Assembly (NCBI GenBank): GCA_001830475.1
Contig: MIAC01000070.1
Span: forward strand, 1 to 7,739
DNA length: 7,739 bases
Direction: 5' to 3'
From: Rhodospirillales bacterium RIFCSPLOWO2_12_FULL_67_15
Lineage (GTDB): Bacteria; Pseudomonadota; Alphaproteobacteria; Rhodospirillales; 2-12-FULL-67-15
The notes under the pieces are model-generated. The model ran no database searches and was not told the origin of the DNA. It saw only the letters and a list, made by a program, of their open reading frames with translations. Made by a program: the position numbers and the translations under genes. Within the stretch, counting starts at the first letter, position 1. Every line of letters begins with the position of its first letter. This document shows positions 5,085 through 7,739 of this stretch, in pieces.

Positions 5085-6428
5085 ATGCGCGAAGGAAGTC
5101 TCGAAGCCCCCATCCGCCGCCCGATCCCCTGGCGCGAGGCGGATTACTGGGACGAAGCCAAGCTCGACGCCGAAACCCGGCGCGTCTTCGACATCTGCCA
5201 CGGCTGCCGGCGGTGTTTCAACCTCTGCGATTCGTTTCCGCGCCTGTTCGATCTGATCGACCACGCCCCGAGCGAAGAGTTGGATTCGGTCAAGTCGGCC
5301 GATTTCGGCCGCGTGGTCGAGGCCTGCACGCTCTGCGACATGTGCTTCATGACCAAGTGCCCCTACGTGCCCCCGCACGAGTTCGATCTCGACTTCCCGC
5401 ACCTGATGCTGCGCCACCGCGCCCAAGCGGCGAAGCAGGGCGAAGTTCCCTTCGGCGCGCGCCAGCTCACCGAAATCGACCGCAACGGCAAGATCGGCTG
5501 CTCCGTGTCCGGTTTGGCCAATTGGGCGAGCCGGCGCGGCAATTCGCTGACGCGGCCCTTGATGGAAGCCGTGATCGGCGTTCATCGCGACGCGGCGCTG
5601 CCGGCGTTCGATTCCAAAACCCTCGAAGCCCAGGCGGCCCGTCTCGATCTCGCCCGGGATCCGGACGCGCCCGCCGGCAAGGCCGGGCGCAAGGCGGCGG
5701 TCTTCGCCACCTGCTTCGCCAACTACAACGCGACCGCGATCGGCCGGGCCGCGCTCGAGGTGCTGGCGAAGAACGGCGTCGAAACCGCGCTCGTCTATCC
5801 CGGCTGTTGCGCCATGCCCCAGTTGGAGCAGGGCGAAATCGAGCGCGTCGCCCGCGCGGCGAAAACCGCCGCCGCCGCGTTCAAGCCCTGGATCGCCAAG
5901 GGCTACGACGTGGTCGCGCTCACGCCCAGTTGCGCGCTGATGCTCAAGTTCGAATGGCCCCTGATCGTCCCCGGGGACGAAGACGTGAAAGCGCTCGCCA
6001 ACGCCACCTTCGACGCGAGCGAATACGTGGTCGATCTCGCCCGCCGTCACGGCCTCGCTTCCGGCCTGAAGCCCCTTCCGGGCGAGGTGTTCCTGCACAT
6101 CTCCTGCCATTCGCGCGCCCAGAACATGGGGCAAAAGGGCGCCGAGATGCTGCGCCTCATCCCCGAGGCCAAGATCCACGTCGCCGAGCGGTGCTCGGGC
6201 CACGGCGGGACCCTCGGGGTGATGAAGGAAACCTTCGAAACCGCGCTCAAAGTGGGCCTCCCCGTCGCCCGCCAGGCGGCCGGGCAAAAGGCCGCGTTCC
6301 TGGTTTCCGAATGTCCCTTGGCGCGCGAGCACATCGTCCAGGGCGCCGAACGGCTCGACGACGAATCCGGCCCGGTCGAAAACGCCCGCCACCCGATCGA
6401 AATTCTCGCGCGCGCCTACCGCGGCTGA
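5085..6428 (+). CDS. GlpC/HdrD-like iron-sulfur protein with two CCG-type domains
   Basis: This 447-residue electron-transfer protein is related to GlpC and heterodisulfide reductase subunit D. The N-terminus has two ferredoxin-type [4Fe-4S] sites: C38, C41, C44, C48 and C81, C84, C87, C92 followed by Pro. Two cysteine-rich (CCG) domains follow. Domain 1 has C210, YPGCCAMP with C241/C242, and C283. Domain 2 has C341, RCSGHGG with C370, and C410 in SECPLA. Against the GlpC pattern, domain 2 has CSG where CCG is usual and CPLA where CxxC is usual, so two cluster cysteines are absent and domain 2 may not hold a standard cluster. No transmembrane segment is evident. ATG 5085 follows AAGGA (5071-5075). 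DUF3501 starts 17 nt downstream, so they are surely co-transcribed. A role in passing electrons to rubrerythrin is inference from context. Confidence 0.85.
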   Translation: MREGSLEAPIRRPIPWREADYWDEAKLDAETRRVFDICHGCRRCFNLCDSFPRLFDLIDHAPSEELDSVKSADFGRVVEACTLCDMCFMTKCPYVPPHEFDLDFPHLMLRHRAQAAKQGEVPFGARQLTEIDRNGKIGCSVSGLANWASRRGNSLTRPLMEAVIGVHRDAALPAFDSKTLEAQAARLDLARDPDAPAGKAGRKAAVFATCFANYNATAIGRAALEVLAKNGVETALVYPGCCAMPQLEQGEIERVARAAKTAAAAFKPWIAKGYDVVALTPSCALMLKFEWPLIVPGDEDVKALANATFDASEYVVDLARRHGLASGLKPLPGEVFLHISCHSRAQNMGQKGAEMLRLIPEAKIHVAERCSGHGGTLGVMKETFETALKVGLPVARQAAGQKAAFLVSECPLAREHIVQGAERLDDESGPVENARHPIEILARAYRG

Positions 6429-6445
6429 GACGAAGGAAAAACCCC

Positions 6446-7057
6446 ATGACGATGGAGATGACCATGAGCGCGAACCGGCGCGGGATTTCGCCCGCCGACA
6501 TCCTGCCGATGGACGCTTACGCGAAAATCCGCGCCGAGCGCCGGCGCCTGATCGCGAGGGCGAAGACCGATCGCCGCGTCGCGGTCGGCCCCGACGCCAC
6601 GTTCTATTTCGAGAGCTACGCGACCATGCTCCACCAGATCCACGAAATGCTGTTCGTGGAAAAGGGCGGCGCGGACCAGATCGCGGGCGAAATCGCGGCC
6701 TACGATCCGCTGGTGCCGAAAGGCGCCAACCTCTCCGCCACCTTCATGATCGAGATCGAAGATCCGGTGCGCCGCCTAGCGACATTGATGCGCCTCGGCG
6801 GGATCGAGGAAACCGTGACCCTAACCTTTGCCGGCGAAACGGTGAAGGCGGTCGCGCACGACGATGCCGAGCGCACCACCGAGGACGGAAAAACCTCGTC
6901 GGTCCACTTCTTTTCGTTCCCGTTCGGCGCGGCCCAGATCGCGAAATTCCGCAAACCCGGCACCGAGGCGGTGCTCGCCATCCGCCATCCCAATTACGCC
7001 CACATGGCGATCCTGCCCGAATCCACGCGCGCCGAGTTGGCCAAGGATTTCGACTGA
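6446..7057 (+). CDS. DUF3501 family protein
   Basis: This 203-residue soluble protein is recognised as DUF3501 from its sequence and position after the rubrerythrin and Fe-S genes, an arrangement I recall from other alpha- and betaproteobacteria. The N-terminal part includes [20 protein letters not shown] and [21 protein letters not shown] (about 15-75). A central beta-rich part follows ([30 protein letters not shown]), and the end carries SVHFFSFPF and [14 protein letters not shown]. It has no cysteine, signal peptide or membrane span, and no catalytic motif is recognisable. The biochemical function is unknown; it probably acts together with the Fe-S protein. ATG 6446 has AAGGA (6433-6437) 8 nt upstream; a later ATG within the first eight codons cannot be excluded. 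No strong terminator follows immediately; an extragenic repeat does. Confidence 0.8.
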   Translation: MTMEMTMSANRRGISPADILPMDAYAKIRAERRRLIARAKTDRRVAVGPDATFYFESYATMLHQIHEMLFVEKGGADQIAGEIAAYDPLVPKGANLSATFMIEIEDPVRRLATLMRLGGIEETVTLTFAGETVKAVAHDDAERTTEDGKTSSVHFFSFPFGAAQIAKFRKPGTEAVLAIRHPNYAHMAILPESTRAELAKDFD

Positions 7058-7070
7058 ATGATACCGTCGT

Positions 7071-7122
7071 CATTCCCGCGCCCTTCGACTTAGCGCGCCT
7101 CATCCGGAGCTTGTCGAAGGAG
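7071..7122. repeat. Degenerate extragenic palindromic repeat
   Basis: Inverted arms CCTTCGAC (7082-7089) and GTCGAAGG (7113-7120) flank a 23-nt core. The right side, CATCCGGAGCTTGTCGAAGG, is a one-base-off version of the CATCCTGAGCTTGTCGAAGG repeat widespread between genes in many alphaproteobacteria. GTCATTCCCGCG just before it (7069-7080) is another common REP-type start. A second arm pair, CTCATCCG (7099-7106) with CGGATGAG (7160-7167), adds further folding. It probably sits at the 3' end of the DUF3501 transcript and may slow RNA decay or help termination. Confidence 0.55.
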
Positions 7123-7227
7123 AGTGCACAACTCAGGACGAGGCGGAAGCTCACTTTTTCGGATGAGACGTTAGGAAAATTTCAATTTTTTCAAACTATT
7201 AGCCAAACATTAGAGCAATGAACAAGC

Positions 7228-7256
7228 TTGACAACTCTTACACAAGCACCAATTAT
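7228..7256 (+). promoter_or_regulatory. sigma70 promoter candidate for the small RNA
   Basis: A perfect TTGACA at 7228-7233 is separated by 17 nt from AATTAT at 7251-7256 (4/6 to TATAAT). Transcription would begin near G7263, three bases before the first helix of the candidate structured RNA. Upstream DNA is AT-rich, with A/T runs at 7176-7200. Confidence 0.5.
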
Positions 7257-7262
7257 TGTTTT

Positions 7263-7350
7263 GCCCGTTGGTGCTAGCCGTTATGGGCTGGCGGACCATT
7301 TAAGGTTCCAACGAGCGACCAGGACAGCCCCGGTAAAACGGGGCTGTTCG
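7263..7350 (+). ncRNA. Candidate structured small RNA
   Basis: Downstream of the promoter, helix P1 pairs CGTTGG (7266-7271) with CCAACG (7308-7313). It encloses a 7-bp stem-loop, GCTAGCC (7273-7279) with GGCTGGC (7286-7292, one G-U pair), and a possible 3-bp arm (7295-7297 with 7304-7306). After a 10-nt single strand comes ACAGCCCCG (7324-7332) paired with CGGGGCTGT (7339-7347), a terminator-like hairpin with loop GTAAAA. U residues after it are scattered, so termination may be leaky. No known RNA family was recognised. It could be an independent sRNA or the 5' leader of the DUF3800 gene. Confidence 0.4.
7324..7347 (+). terminator. Strong GC hairpin upstream of the DUF3800 gene
   Basis: A perfect 9-bp stem with a 6-nt GTAAAA loop is followed by TCGTGTGTCT, which is not a proper U-run. 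It probably acts as a partial terminator or RNA 3'-end structure. A second small hairpin (7358-7364 with 7373-7380, T-rich loop) lies just downstream, directly before the DUF3800 start. Confidence 0.45.
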
Positions 7351-7384
7351 TGTGTCTGGAGCCATGTTTTTGTGGCTACCTAGT

Positions 7385-7739
7385 ATGAGCACGTGGGCCC
7401 TTTATTTGGATGAATCTGGTGACGCCTATCGTCACCACCTCCCTCTGCGAGAGGGCGATAAGCCCGTATTCACTCTTGCTGGTTGTGCGCTACCGCTCGC
7501 TGAATGGCGTAATTTTTAGAGGGAATATCATTTATTGAAATTAAAATTTTTTCAAAATGAAATTGAAAAGTCAACCAGAGGGCTTCACCAATGGGAATTT
7601 AAGGGCAATCGCGCAATAGGCCCGAGAAATGCGAATTCCACACGCATCGCGGCGTTCACGCACAAAGTTCTGGATGTAATAGAAAATTATACCGGGTGGC
7701 TTGAGGTGGTCCCACTTGGTTGGACAGGTTGGCAGCGAA
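7385..7739 (+). pseudogene. DUF3800 family gene with in-frame amber codon, 3' truncated by window
   Basis: The frame from ATG 7385 opens with MSTWALYLDESGD, the hallmark YLDESGD start of DUF3800 proteins, and continues through VFTLAGCALPLAEWRNF. TAG at 7517-7519 (codon 45) then interrupts it. The same frame stays open to the window end and keeps family-like sequence: REYHLLKLKFFQNEIE, then WEFKGN, and later HKVLDVIENY. A single substitution such as CAG to TAG would explain this, so it is called a probable pseudogene. Suppression or a sequencing error are alternatives. DUF3800 proteins are uncharacterised, carry acidic residues reminiscent of nuclease-like folds, and often occur in mobile or defence-rich DNA. 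The start is uncertain, since no good RBS is seen and an in-frame ATG lies at 7364. Codon use is AT-richer than in the genes to the left, consistent with transfer. Confidence 0.7.

Larger units (their letters stand above)
7058..7384. other. Intergenic region: repeat, then start of an AT-rich accessory segment
   Basis: This 327-bp gap starts GC-rich with the extragenic repeat and turns AT-rich at about 7168. Past that point lie a TTGACA promoter candidate, a foldable non-coding stretch ending in a strong hairpin, and a small hairpin before the DUF3800 start. A 19-codon frame (ATG 7218 to TAG 7275-7277, ending F-A-R-W-C) has no RBS and is probably not translated. The composition shift suggests an integration boundary near 7168, but no attachment-site duplication or integrase is visible. 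Confidence 0.55.

Noticed and set aside
4461..6392. 643-codon minus-strand open frame opposite rubrerythrin and the Fe-S gene
   Set aside because: Both plus-strand genes carry conserved metal-ligand motifs and RBSs. The reverse frame has repetitive low-information composition and no motif.
7218..7277. 19-codon peptide (starting MNKLDN) as an attenuator leader
   Set aside because: There is no RBS, the likely promoter start lies within it, and it has no run of a regulatory amino acid.

Overview
The window reads as a GC-rich alphaproteobacterial chromosome, most likely Rhodospirillales-like. The main evidence is an Irr-type iron regulator, which is an alphaproteobacterial branch of the Fur family. 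Operons of rubrerythrin, a GlpC/HdrD-like Fe-S protein and a DUF3501 protein also fit this group. All assignments are by eye from the translated sequence; no database search was run.

Layout. Positions 1-300 hold no convincing gene but carry a good sigma70-type promoter candidate (250-278) just upstream of an intact tRNA-Thr(CGT) with encoded CCA (301-375). Next come a SAM-dependent methyltransferase (406-1116) and a polytopic GT-C-like membrane protein (1159-2778) on the plus strand. A convergent minus-strand gene for a flagellin-like protein (2775-3539) overlaps the membrane-protein stop codon. A 26-bp direct repeat (25/26 identical) lies at the end of both plus-strand genes (1113-1138 and 2775-2800). 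Its second copy encodes the last residues of the flagellin-like protein, so the membrane-protein gene looks as if it was spliced into an older methyltransferase/flagellin-like junction.

After a 388-bp regulatory gap comes an iron/peroxide cassette: irr (3928-4362), a rubredoxin-less rubrerythrin (4539-4961), a GlpC/HdrD-like Fe-S protein (5085-6428) and DUF3501 (6446-7057). Two sites resembling the Irr operator (ICE, TTTAGAA-N3-TTCTAAA) lie upstream of irr (3775-3791) and upstream of rubrerythrin (4413-4429). The second ends four bases before a TTGACA -35 element. The likely logic is that Irr, which senses heme/iron status, controls itself and a non-heme diiron peroxide-scavenging operon. Hairpins follow irr (4341-4370) and rubrerythrin (4970-5007), so segment expression may be uneven.

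Beyond the cassette is a degenerate extragenic repeat (about 7071-7122), and then base composition drops to AT-rich accessory DNA from about 7170 to the window end. That segment holds a promoter followed by a foldable, non-coding stretch (about 7263-7350) ending in a strong hairpin. A DUF3800-family gene follows, interrupted by an in-frame amber codon at 7517-7519 and running off the window. The least explained parts are the repeat-flanked membrane gene, the candidate small RNA and the amber-interrupted DUF3800 gene.
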